Below the pieces are notes generated by a model that was not told the origin of the DNA, searched no databases, and was given only the letters and a program-made list of their open reading frames with translations. The translations under genes were made by a program, and so were the position numbers. DNA of 64,000 bases from Pseudomonadota bacterium (GTDB lineage: Bacteria > Pseudomonadota > Alphaproteobacteria > Acetobacterales > Acetobacteraceae), in assembly GCA_019351895.1 (NCBI GenBank), contig JABBOH010000012.1:48225-112224 (forward strand), read 5' to 3'. Position 1 is the first letter of the stretch. Each line of letters starts with the position of its first letter. This document shows positions 40,233-49,500 of the stretch, piece after piece.

Positions 40233-41093
40233 CTAGAGATCCTGAGCGATCGCCTCGCCCTGGGCCAGGGCGGTCGAGGCGGCGGGCGGCAGCCGCATCC
40301 AGCCCGGTACCGCCGGGATCAGCGTGGCCGCGCCGCAGGTCAGCGCCTCGCTCTGCAACGCGTCGAGCCGCAGCACGGCGAGGCCGCGCCCGCCGGAGGC
40401 CGAGCGCATGGTGCCCACCTCGCGCCCGCCGCTCATGACCGGCGTGCCCGGCGTGGGCGCTTCGCCTGTGATCGCCACCGGGACGAGACGGCGCTTGACC
40501 AGCCCGCGATAGCGCGTCCGCGCGGTGAGTTCCTGTCCCATGTAGCAGCCCTTGGTCCAGGAGATGCCGTTCAGCTCGTCGAAGCCCGCTTCCAGCAACA
40601 CGGTTTTTTCCGGCTCCAGGTCGCGCGTGCCGTCTGGGAGGCCGAGTGCCAGACGATGCGCATCCCAGTCGGCGGCGGAGGCGTTGGTCGGCAATGGCCT
40701 CTCGCTGAGGATGCGCCAGCCGGCGGTCTCCAGACGCGGGTCGGCGGCGACGAGGCCCAACGGCACCTCGGGCACCGGCCCGTCCCAGGCCGTCTGCACC
40801 GCGAGCGGCGACGGCGTGATCGTGACACGGGCACGCAGCCGGAAGCGGGTGAGCCGCGTCGCGATCATCTCGCGCTGCGCCGCCTCGACCTCCAGCAGCA
40901 ACCGCCCACCGTCCGAGAAAACGAAGAACTCGGCCAGCCACTTCCCCTGCGGGGTCAGCAGTGCCGTCCACAGGGCCTGTCCGGGTGCCGCGCGCTCCAT
41001 ATCCTGGGAGACGAGCCCCTGCAGGAAGGACACCCGGTCGTCGCCCTCCACCGAAAGCACCGCCCTGTGATCGAGATTGGCTATTCTGGTCAT
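40233..41093 (-). CDS. ygfZ: Folate-binding protein YgfZ (GcvT-like)
   Basis: YgfZ/IBA57-type tetrahydrofolate-binding protein needed for maturation or repair of certain Fe-S enzymes. The 286-residue product starts MTRIANLDHRAVLSVEGDD and carries the diagnostic KGCYMGQE motif with its conserved Cys. The ATG at 41093 overlaps the holC stop by 4 nt (ATGA), showing translational coupling. It is the last gene of the pepA-pepA-holC-ygfZ run. Confidence 0.9.
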   Translation of the reverse strand: MTRIANLDHRAVLSVEGDDRVSFLQGLVSQDMERAAPGQALWTALLTPQGKWLAEFFVFSDGGRLLLEVEAAQREMIATRLTRFRLRARVTITPSPLAVQTAWDGPVPEVPLGLVAADPRLETAGWRILSERPLPTNASAADWDAHRLALGLPDGTRDLEPEKTVLLEAGFDELNGISWTKGCYMGQELTARTRYRGLVKRRLVPVAITGEAPTPGTPVMSGGREVGTMRSASGGRGLAVLRLDALQSEALTCGAATLIPAVPGWMRLPPAASTALAQGEAIAQDL

Positions 41094-41536
41094 AGCTTGC
41101 GCTCCCATCCGCGGCCGCCCTGCTGCCAGTAGCTGAGTTGGTGCCCCGCGCCCTTCGCGGCAATCCAGCGCTGGCGCGCGGTCGCCACCGCCGCCTCGTC
41201 ATTCCCGTCGAACAGGTCGAAAACGCGCACGAAGGCATCCATCCGTGCGCTTGACGCGCCATCGATCAGGAACAGGTAGCGCGCGCCGTTGGGGGCCTCG
41301 TCGGTTTCGGTCAGCCAGATCGGCTGCTGCTCCGCGCGGCCCGTGGCGGGCGTGCCGTGCGGCAGCCAGTCCGGATTGGGACATACCCAAAGGGCAGTAT
41401 CGAGAGCCGCCAGGCGCTCCGCCCCGCCACACAGCACCACGGCGCGCTCGCCGGCCGCGAGGGTGCGGCCCAGAAGCGGCGGCAGCGCCTGATCCGTCGA
41501 TGTGCGGGTGAGGTGGTAGAATCCGATCTCTGCCAC
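41090..41536 (-). CDS. holC: DNA polymerase III subunit chi
   Basis: The chi subunit links the clamp loader to SSB. The 148-residue product begins AEIGFYHLTRTSTDQALPPLL, with a Rossmann-like core containing ERAVVLCGGAERLAALDTALW and the late RWIAAKGAGHQLSYWQQ, all typical of HolC. The start is GTG at 41536, with AGG at 8 nt, 10 nt after the aminopeptidase stop. A pepA-holC neighbourhood is widespread in proteobacteria. Confidence 0.88.
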   Translation of the reverse strand: MAEIGFYHLTRTSTDQALPPLLGRTLAAGERAVVLCGGAERLAALDTALWVCPNPDWLPHGTPATGRAEQQPIWLTETDEAPNGARYLFLIDGASSARMDAFVRVFDLFDGNDEAAVATARQRWIAAKGAGHQLSYWQQGGRGWERKL

Positions 41537-41546
41537 GGGTTGCCTG

Positions 41547-43004
41547 TCAGGGACGATCCGCGTCTTCGTAGCGCAAGGCGATGAGCCGGTCCAACAGCCG
41601 GACGCCGAAGCCTGTCGGTCCCGCGGGATGCCGCTCATCGGCCTCCTCCCACAGATCGGTGCCGCCGATGTCGAGATGCGACCAGGGCGTGTCTCCGACG
41701 AAGCGGCTGAGGAAGGCGGCCGCGAGAGCGGCATCGGGCAGCAGCGGCCCTGCGAGGCACTGTTTGATGTCGGCGGTGTCCGAGGCAAGCTGGTCGCGCT
41801 GCCCGTCGGTGAAGGGGAGCCGCCAGACCGGCTCGCCCGCCGCCGCACCCGCCGCGGCGAGGCTCGCGGCCAGCAGGTCGTCATTCGCATAGATCCCCGC
41901 CATCTCCTGGCCGAGCGCCACGACGACGCTGTAGGTCAGCGTTGCCAGATCGACCACGGCACGCGGCTTGAAACGGGCGATGGCGAAGGAGAGCGCATCG
42001 GCCAGGATCAGCCTGCCCTCGGCATCTGTGTCGACGATCTCGACGGTCAGGCCGTGATGGCTGCGAACGATGTCGCCTGGTCTGTATGAGGCGGCACCCA
42101 CCATGTTCTCGGCGAGCGGCAGCACGGCGACGACGGGTGCAGGCGATTTCCGGCGCGCGAGGGCGAGCACCGCGCCCGCGCAGACGGCGGCCCCAGCCAT
42201 GTCGGCGCGCATGTCCCACATCCGGTCGGCGGTTTTGATCGAGATGCCGCCCGTGTCGAAGGTCATCCCCTTGCCGACGAATGCGACGGGCGGCAGGTCG
42301 AGCCGGCCCGGCCAGCGCAGAAGCGCGAGCGCGGGTGTATTGATCGAGCCCTGCCCCACGGCCGCCAGCAGATTGAGCCCCTCCCGCGCGAAGTCCCCGG
42401 CCGGAATGATCTCGACCTGAATGCCGGCTTCCTCGAGGCACCGCAGCCGCTCGGCGAACACCAGGGGCGTCAGAATATTCGCGGGCTCGGCGATCTGCCT
42501 GCGGGCAAAGCCGACGGCCTCGACCACGCCGATGGCTTCCCGCCAGCGGCGGCCAATATGGCCCGGGTCATCGACCACGAGGTCGATCCGCTCGATCGCG
42601 GCCGCCGCGTCCTCGGCGGGGATCGGCCCCTGCCTGTAGTCGGGAAAGCGCCATGCGCGGAGTGCCGCGCCGAGCGCCAGGGCGACCGCGAGTGCCCGCG
42701 GCAGGCCGCGCCCGTCGATCGCGATCTCCCGCCGCGCCGACAGCGCCGCCGCCGCCCGGGCGCCCGCCGCCTCGGCGGAGGCCGCGTCATGGAGGCCGAT
42801 CAGCAGCACCTCTCGCTCGACATTCCCCGAGGCCGCGTCGCCTGGAAGCAGCAACGTCTCATCCGCACCCGCCCTGAAACCGGCGGCGCGGGCGGCGGCG
42901 GAGAAGGACACGGGAACCACGCGATCCGGCAGCGGCACGACCAGCGGGACCGCACCTCCCAGCGCTTCCATGCTGATCAGGCGTAGCCTCGGCTCGGTCT
43001 TCAC
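41547..43004 (-). CDS. M17 leucyl aminopeptidase family protein (paralogue)
   Basis: A two-metal cytosol-type aminopeptidase. It has the metal/catalytic Lys region [20 protein letters not shown], the ENMVGAASYRPGDIVRS segment and the signature VDTDAEGRLILADAL. It differs from classical PepA (ENMVGAASYRPGD for [13 protein letters not shown]) and belongs to the second, shorter alphaproteobacterial M17 subfamily. The start is uncertain: GTG 43004, ATG 42971 and TTG 43031 are in frame; none has a strong ribosome site. It directly follows the frameshifted pepA and precedes holC. Confidence 0.88.
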   Translation of the reverse strand: MKTEPRLRLISMEALGGAVPLVVPLPDRVVPVSFSAAARAAGFRAGADETLLLPGDAASGNVEREVLLIGLHDAASAEAAGARAAAALSARREIAIDGRGLPRALAVALALGAALRAWRFPDYRQGPIPAEDAAAAIERIDLVVDDPGHIGRRWREAIGVVEAVGFARRQIAEPANILTPLVFAERLRCLEEAGIQVEIIPAGDFAREGLNLLAAVGQGSINTPALALLRWPGRLDLPPVAFVGKGMTFDTGGISIKTADRMWDMRADMAGAAVCAGAVLALARRKSPAPVVAVLPLAENMVGAASYRPGDIVRSHHGLTVEIVDTDAEGRLILADALSFAIARFKPRAVVDLATLTYSVVVALGQEMAGIYANDDLLAASLAAAGAAAGEPVWRLPFTDGQRDQLASDTADIKQCLAGPLLPDAALAAAFLSRFVGDTPWSHLDIGGTDLWEEADERHPAGPTGFGVRLLDRLIALRYEDADRP

Positions 43005-43067
43005 TCCGCTGCGGCGATCGGCGCCCGTCAACAGCGTGGGACGCGCGCGGCCGTCAGGCGGCGGCGC

Positions 43068-44587
43068 TCACGCCTCATAATGGTCGCGCACCAGGCGGTC
43101 GAGCAGCCGCACGCCAAAGGCCGTCGCGCCTTTGGGCACGCAGGCCGCGTCCTTCGACGACCAGGCGACACCGGCGATGTCGAGATGCGCCCAGGGCTTG
43201 CTGTTGACGAAGCGCTGGATGAACTGCGCCGCGATGATCGCGCTGCCGTGGCGGCCGCCGATGTTCTTCATGTCGGCGATGTCCGAGCGGATCGCCTTGT
43301 CGTAGGCCTCGCCGAGCGGCATGCGCCAAAGCTTCTCGCCCGTCGCAAGGCCGACGCTGAGCAGCTTCTGGGCGAGGTCCTCGTCGTTGCTGAACATCCC
43401 CGCATGTTCCTGGCCAAGCGCGACGATAATGGCGCCCGTCAGCGTGGCGAGGTTGACCATGAAGGCCGGATCGAACTTTTCCTGCGCGTACCAAAGCACG
43501 TCGGCGAGGACGAGGCGTCCTTCCGCGTCGGTGTTCAGGACCTCGATGGTCTGACCGGAGTAGCTCGTCACCACGTCGCCCGGCCGCTGCGCGGTGCCGG
43601 ACGGCATGTTCTCGACGAGGCCCACCAGACCCACCACATCGGCCCGGACGGCATGTTCTCGACGAGGCCCACCAGACCCACCACATCGGCCTTCGCCTTG
43701 CGTCCCGCGAGGGCGGCCATCAGCCCGACCACGGTGCCGGCGCCGGCCATGTCCCATTTCATGTCCTCCATGCCGCCGGCCGGCTTGATGCTGATGCCGC
43801 CGGTGTCGAAGGTCACGCCCTTGCCGACGAAGACGAGCGGCTTGCGCATGCGCCGCCCACCGGCGCCGTTCCACTGCATCACCACCATCCGGGGTTCCTG
43901 AACGCTGCCCTGCGACACGCCGAGCAACGCGCCGAAGCCGAGCTTCTCAAGCTCCTTCGGACCCATGATCTCGACCTTGACGCCGAGCTTGGTGAGCGCC
44001 CGGCAGCGCTCGGCCATCTCCGTCGGCGTCAGCACGTTCGGCGGCTCGGTCACGAGGTTGCGGGCGAGATAGATGCCCTCGGCGATCGCCTTGAGCGGCA
44101 CGTAGGCGGCGCGAGCCTTGGCATGATCATCGGCCTGCAAAGTGATCTCGGCGAGCTTCGGCTTGTCCTCCGGCTTCTCCTTGGTGCGGTAGAGGTCGAA
44201 GCGGTAGGACCGCAGCACGGCGCCGAGCGCCAGATGCGCGACCTCCGGCGCCGGCAGCCCATCGGCCATGACCGTCACCGCGGGCTCCTGCGACAGGGCG
44301 GCGGCGATGGCGCCTCCGGCCTCCTCCATCGTCAACGTTGTGAGCTCCGCGCGCTTGCCGAGACCGACGACGAGCAGCCTCGTCAGCCCCTCCATCGGCG
44401 CGAAGAGCAGCACGGTCTTGCCCTTCTGCCCCTTGAAGTCGGCCACCTCGATCGCCCGCGCCACCGCGCCGCCCGCCGCCTCGTTGAGGGTCGCCGCGGC
44501 GCCCGTCAGCGCCTCCTCCTCCGTCAGCAGGAGTGCCACGGCCCCCGTCTTGGACGGGGCCGGCTTGGAGAAAGCGACTTCGAGCAT
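43068..44587 (-). pseudogene. pepA: Leucyl aminopeptidase, frameshifted by a 47-bp duplication
   Basis: Classical M17 leucyl aminopeptidase. The N-terminal part (from MLEVAFSKPAPSK through [19 protein letters not shown]) and the C-terminal part ([29 protein letters not shown], and on to the end) are each well preserved, but lie in different frames. A perfect 47-bp tandem duplication at 43597-43690 separates them. Removing one copy restores about 490 residues, the normal length. ATG 44587 is the start. The break falls in a motif needed for activity, so as written the gene is dead; an assembly error is quite possible. Confidence 0.9.
43597..43690 (-). repeat. Perfect 47-bp tandem duplication inside pepA
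   Basis: Copies 43597-43643 and 43644-43690 are identical. The unit encodes [16 protein letters not shown]. Since 47 is not a multiple of 3 the reading frame shifts. Confidence 0.97.
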
Positions 44588-44720
44588 GAGAAGGTCCTTG
44601 AGTGAGGTCGGCCCGCTGTGCGGGGACAGCGGCTGCGGGATGCGGGCGATACTCAAACTGCAACACTACCAGTTGCCGCACGCTTTGCCACAGCCTGTCG
44701 AGGCGTCTATCACCCTTGCC

Positions 44721-45497
44721 ATGAGCTACCGCCCCACAGACGAGTCGCTGCTGCAACTCGCTGCCGATCTCGCGGCGGAAGCGGGAGCGCTCATCCTGAC
44801 GCTGCGCGCGCGAGGTGTCGCGGTGAGCACGAAGGCTGACCGCTCCCTCGTCACCGAGGCCGACAACGCCGCAGAAGCTTTGATCCTCAGCGGGTTGCGG
44901 CGCGCCGATCCGACCGTGCCGGTGATCGCCGAGGAGGAGGCCGCCGCCGGCGTCTCGCCCGAGACCGAACGCGAGTTCTGGCTCGTCGATCCGCTCGACG
45001 GGACACGCGACTTCGTCGCCGGGCTCGATGACTTCGCCGTGAACATCGGGCTGGTGCGGGACGGCCGAGCGGTGCTGGGCGCCGTCGGCGTGCCCGCGCG
45101 CGGCGCGGTTTTCTATGGCATGGCCGAGCACGGCGCTTTCCGGCGCAACGCCGCCGGCGATATTCGCATCGAGGCGCGGCACCCCCCGGCGGAGGGACTG
45201 ACGATGGTCGTCTCCCGCTTCCACGGTGACCGCGTCCCGAACCTGCCGCCGGCGCTGTCGGGGCAGCGCGTGACTGACATCACGCGCATGGGGTCGGCTG
45301 CGAAGTTCTGCCGCGTGGCCGAGGGGACGGGCGACTTCTATCCGCGCCGCGGGCGGACGATGGAATGGGACACGGCGGCGCCTCAGGCGTTGGTGGAGGC
45401 GGCCGGCGGCTCCGTGAGGCGGATCGAGGACGATCAGCCGCTGACCTACGGGAAGCCCGGGTGGGAGAACCCCGGCTTCTATTGCATCGGGAAGTGA
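44721..45497 (+). CDS. cysQ: 3'(2'),5'-bisphosphate nucleotidase (inositol monophosphatase family)
   Basis: Mg-dependent phosphatase of the CysQ/IMPase family that removes the 3' phosphate from PAP. The 258-residue product has VTEADNAAEALILSGL, the IAEEE motif, and FWLVDPLDGTRDFVAG with the metal-binding Asp pair. The family C-terminal WDTAAPQALVEAAGG is also present. ATG 44721 gives the normal start; the long in-frame extension runs antisense through pepA and is spurious. It is divergent from pepA and followed 7 nt on by the Sua5-type gene. Confidence 0.88.
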   Translation: MSYRPTDESLLQLAADLAAEAGALILTLRARGVAVSTKADRSLVTEADNAAEALILSGLRRADPTVPVIAEEEAAAGVSPETEREFWLVDPLDGTRDFVAGLDDFAVNIGLVRDGRAVLGAVGVPARGAVFYGMAEHGAFRRNAAGDIRIEARHPPAEGLTMVVSRFHGDRVPNLPPALSGQRVTDITRMGSAAKFCRVAEGTGDFYPRRGRTMEWDTAAPQALVEAAGGSVRRIEDDQPLTYGKPGWENPGFYCIGK

Positions 45498-45504
45498 TGC
45501 CAGC

Positions 45505-46503
45505 GTGGCGCTCACGCCCGGGCCGATGAGCCCGCCGACGGTCAGGCTCGCGGCGGACGACGCGGGGCTCGCGGCCGCTGCTGCCCTGCTTCTGGATGGG
45601 CGGCTCGTCGCCTTTCCGACGGAGACCGTCTACGGCCTAGGCGCGGATGCGACCGACGCCGCCGCTGTCGCCGCGATCTTTGCCGCCAAGAACCGCCCGA
45701 GCTTCAACCCGCTGATCGCCCACTACGCCGACGCCGTGGCCGCGTTTGGAGATGTGGCGCCTTCCTCGCCCGCCGAAGGTCTGGCCGCCGCCTTCTGGCC
45801 CGGCCCGCTGACGCTCGTTCTGCCGAGGCGCCCTGGCTGCCGCGTGGCGCATCTGGCCAGCGCGGGGCTCAATACCCAGGCGGTGCGCGTGCCCGCCCAT
45901 CCGCTCGCGCGGCGGCTGCTGGCGGCGGTCGGCCGTCCCGTCGCGGCGCCTTCGGCCAATCCCTCGGGACGCGTGAGCCCGACCACGGCGGAGCATGTGC
46001 TCGACGGGCTCGACGGGCGGATCGCGGCTGTCCTCGAGGGAGGACCCTGTGCGGTGGGCCTGGAGTCGACCGTCGTCGACCTGACCGGCGCGGTGCCTCT
46101 GTTGCTTCGAGCGGGCGGCGTGACGCTTGAGGCGCTGCGCGAGGTCGTGCCGGACATCCGCGCCGAGGCGGAAAGCAATGAGGCCTCGCCGCGGTCGCCG
46201 GGGCGGCTGCTGTCGCATTACGCGCCCGAACTTCCACTGCGGCTGGATGCGACCGAGGTCGGCGCGAACGAGGCGCTTCTGGCCTTCGGACCGCCACTCC
46301 CCGGTGCCGCCCTCACCTACAACCTGAGTGAGCGCGGCGATCTGGCGGACGCGGCCGCACGGCTTTTCGCCGGCCTCCGTCATCTCGACGCCGGGGGCCG
46401 GGCACGCGGCCTCCGGGGAATCGCGGCGATGGCCGTGCCACAGGACGGCCTCGGTCGTGCGATCAACGACCGGCTGACCCGCGCCGCCGCCCGCCCCACC
46501 TAG
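45505..46503 (+). CDS. L-threonylcarbamoyladenylate synthase (Sua5/TsaC)
   Basis: Makes threonylcarbamoyl-AMP for the t6A modification of ANN-decoding tRNAs. The 332-residue product has the YrdC domain with VAFPTETVYGLGADA, KNRPSFNPLIAH and PSANPSGRVSPTTAEHV, followed by a linker with LLSHYAPELPLRL and a Sua5 C-terminal domain, so it is the two-domain Sua5 type. GTG 45505 has GGAAG upstream; ATG 45526 is an alternative. It shares a short gap with cysQ and is probably cotranscribed. Confidence 0.92.
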   Translation: MALTPGPMSPPTVRLAADDAGLAAAAALLLDGRLVAFPTETVYGLGADATDAAAVAAIFAAKNRPSFNPLIAHYADAVAAFGDVAPSSPAEGLAAAFWPGPLTLVLPRRPGCRVAHLASAGLNTQAVRVPAHPLARRLLAAVGRPVAAPSANPSGRVSPTTAEHVLDGLDGRIAAVLEGGPCAVGLESTVVDLTGAVPLLLRAGGVTLEALREVVPDIRAEAESNEASPRSPGRLLSHYAPELPLRLDATEVGANEALLAFGPPLPGAALTYNLSERGDLADAAARLFAGLRHLDAGGRARGLRGIAAMAVPQDGLGRAINDRLTRAAARPT

Positions 46504-46577
46504 CGAATCGTTACATTATCGTTGTGAAACTGCGTGCCGAGAGCGTATCAGAGATGCGATAGGTCTCAGGCACCCAG

Positions 46578-49500
46578 ATGGATGATGGATTCCGCTTCGG
46601 CTTCAGCCGTGAACCGCCGGACGAGGGCTTTGCGGACGCTGAACGCCGCGCGTTGATCGCACAGAGCGGCCTCTTCGACAGCGCGTGGGTCTGCGGCGCC
46701 TATGGCGTGGACGCCGAGACCGCGCTCACGGAGTGGTGCGCGACCGGCTGGCGGCAGGGCCAGCAGCCGAACCTCTACTTCGACACCAATTGGTACCTCG
46801 GCTACTACCGCGACGTGGCGAGCGACGGCGCCAACCCTCTCGTGCACTACATCCAACACGGGGAGCACGAAGGCCGCCGCCCATCGCTGCTGTTCGACCC
46901 GGTCTGGTACCGCGAGACCTACGGCGTGCCCGAGGGCGAGCTGTGCCTCGCCCACTACCTGCGCGAGCGGCTGCAGGGCGCGGTCAGTCCGAACCCCGAC
47001 TTCGATACCGGCTTCTACCTGACGAACTACCCCGACATCGCGGCCGCCGGCCTCGACGCCTTCGCGCATTTCATGGAGCGGGGCTTCCGCGAGGACCGCT
47101 CGCCCTCGGCCGAGTTCGATACCGCCTTCTACCGTGGCCGGTATCTGCGCAATCAACCCGAGGTCAATCCGCTGCTGGACTACCAGCGGCGGCGCGGCGA
47201 GACCGGCATCTATCCGAGGCGCCCGCTGCGGGAGGCAACTATGCCCGGCGAAGTCGCCCGTTTTTCCCGGCCGGGCGAGGATTTCGAGGCCTTCACGCCG
47301 CTGCCCGCCGGGGCGGGCCTCAAGGCTTGGCTGCTCGCCTACTACCTGCCGCAGTTCCACCGGATCCCCGAGAACGACGCCTGGTGGGGGCGTGGCTTCA
47401 CCGAATGGACCAATCTCGGCCGGGGCCTGCCTCGCTTCGCCGGACACTACCAGCCCCGCACCCCGCGCGATCTCGGCCACTACTCCCTCGCCGATCCCGA
47501 GACGCTGCGCCGCCAGATCGCGATGGCGAAAGCCGCCGGGCTTCACGGCTTCGTCTTCTATCTCTACTGGTTCAACGGCCACCGCCTGCTGGAGACGCCG
47601 CTCGAGCAGTTCCTCGCCGATGCCAGCCTCGACATGCCCTTCTGCCTGATGTGGACCAACGAGAACTGGACCCGCCGGTGGGACGGTTTCGATGACGAGG
47701 TGCTCATCAGCCAGGATTACCGCCCCTCCGAGGACGAGGATCTGATCCGCACCTTCGGACGCCATTTCGCCGATCCGCGCTACATCCGGCTTGAGGGTCG
47801 CCCGGTGCTGATGATCTACCGGCCCGGCCTGATCCCCGATGCGCCCGCGACCATCGCGCGCTGGCGCGGCCTGTTCCGGTCCCTTTGCGGCGAGGACCCG
47901 ATCATGATGATGGGTCAGGGCTTCGACGCCAACGATCCGCGCGAGTTCGGGCTTGATGGCGCAATCGAGTTCCCGCCCCACAAGCTCACCGCCAATCTGC
48001 CGAAGATCAACGACAGCCTGGAATGGCTCGACATGGAGGCGAAAATCCATGTCGTGAGCTACCGGGATACGGTGGCGGTCTCGCTCGCGGAGCCGCCGCC
48101 GCCCTATCCGCTGATCAAGACGGCGGTGCCGAGCTGGGACAACGATGCCCGGCGGGAAGGCTGCGGCCTGCTGCTGCATGGCAGCACGCCCGCCGCCTTC
48201 GGCGCCTGGCTCTCGGCCCTCATCGATCGGGCGTGCGCCGCGCCGGTTTTCGGTCAGCCCATCGTCTGCATCAATGCCTGGAACGAATGGGCCGAGGGCG
48301 CCTATCTCGAGCCCGACATCCACTTCGGCGCCGCCTACCTCAACGCCCTTTCCCGCGCTGTCGGCGTCGACGCCGCCGCCGCCGATCGCGGCAAGCTGCT
48401 GCTCGTCGGCCATGACGCCCATCGTCATGGGGCGCAAACCCTGCTGCTCGCCCTCGGCCGGCAATTTCGCCGCGCCCACGGCCTGACCATCGAGTTCATG
48501 CTGCTGGAAGGCGGTCCGATGGTGCAGGACTACGCCGCCGTCGCGCCGGTCGTGATCGTCGGCAAGACCTCCGACCTCGTCCCATGCAGCCGCAAGTTCG
48601 CCGAACGCGGCTTCCGCGCCGCGATCGTGAATACCGTCGCCGCCGGCGGCGCCTGCCCCGTCCTCGCGCAAGCCGGCATCGGCTCCACCCTGCTCGTCCA
48701 CGAGCTGCCGAGCCTCGTCCGCGAAAAGAACCTTTCCCAACTCGTCCGGCGTGGCCTGACCGCCGCGCGGCAGATCGTCTATGCGGCGGCGGCGGTGCGG
48801 GACGGCATCACCGGCCTTCTCGGCGATCAGGAGGATCACCGCGCCAAATCCCGCATCCTGCCGCAGGGCGTCTATCAGGCCATGCGCTTCGATACGGGGC
48901 AGCGGGACCGGCTGCGGGCCGAGTTGCTACTCGAACCCGGAACGCCGCTGTTGATCGGCGTGGGCTATGCGGATTTGCGCAAGGGCTTCGACCTCTTTCT
49001 CCGGCTGTGGCGGCTTCTGCAGGACAGTGGCGCAGCGGTGCATCTCGCCTGGGCCGGCAACATGGACCCCGGCATCGCGAGCTACATGGCACCCGAGATC
49101 AAGGCCGCAGAAGACAGCGGCCGCTTCCACCTGCTGGGCTTTCGCCGGGACGTCGATGCGTGGCTGTCGGCGGCGGACGTCTTTCTGCTGACCTCGCGAG
49201 AGGATCCCTTCCCGTCCTCCGTGCTGGAGGCGATGAGCGCGGGCCTGCCGACCGTCGCCTTCGCGGGCTCGGGCGGAATACCCGAAATTTTGGAGGCCCA
49301 TGCCGCAGGCCGGGTGGTGCCGCGCGGGGACATAGCCGCGATGGCCGAGGCGGCGCAGTTCCTCTGCGCGCTCCCTGCCCATGAGATCGGGGAGCGACGG
49401 TTGCGCCTGGCGGCGGTGGCCGAACACGATTTCGACTTCGCAACCTACGCGCGGAGGCTCGCCGATATCACGGCACCCGGCCTGCTCCAGGTCTCGGCCG

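Noticed and set aside
46566..48839. A 757-residue minus-strand ORF opposite the large glycosyltransferase
   Set aside because: Antisense shadow; no motif or ribosome site, and the plus-strand frame has clear domains.
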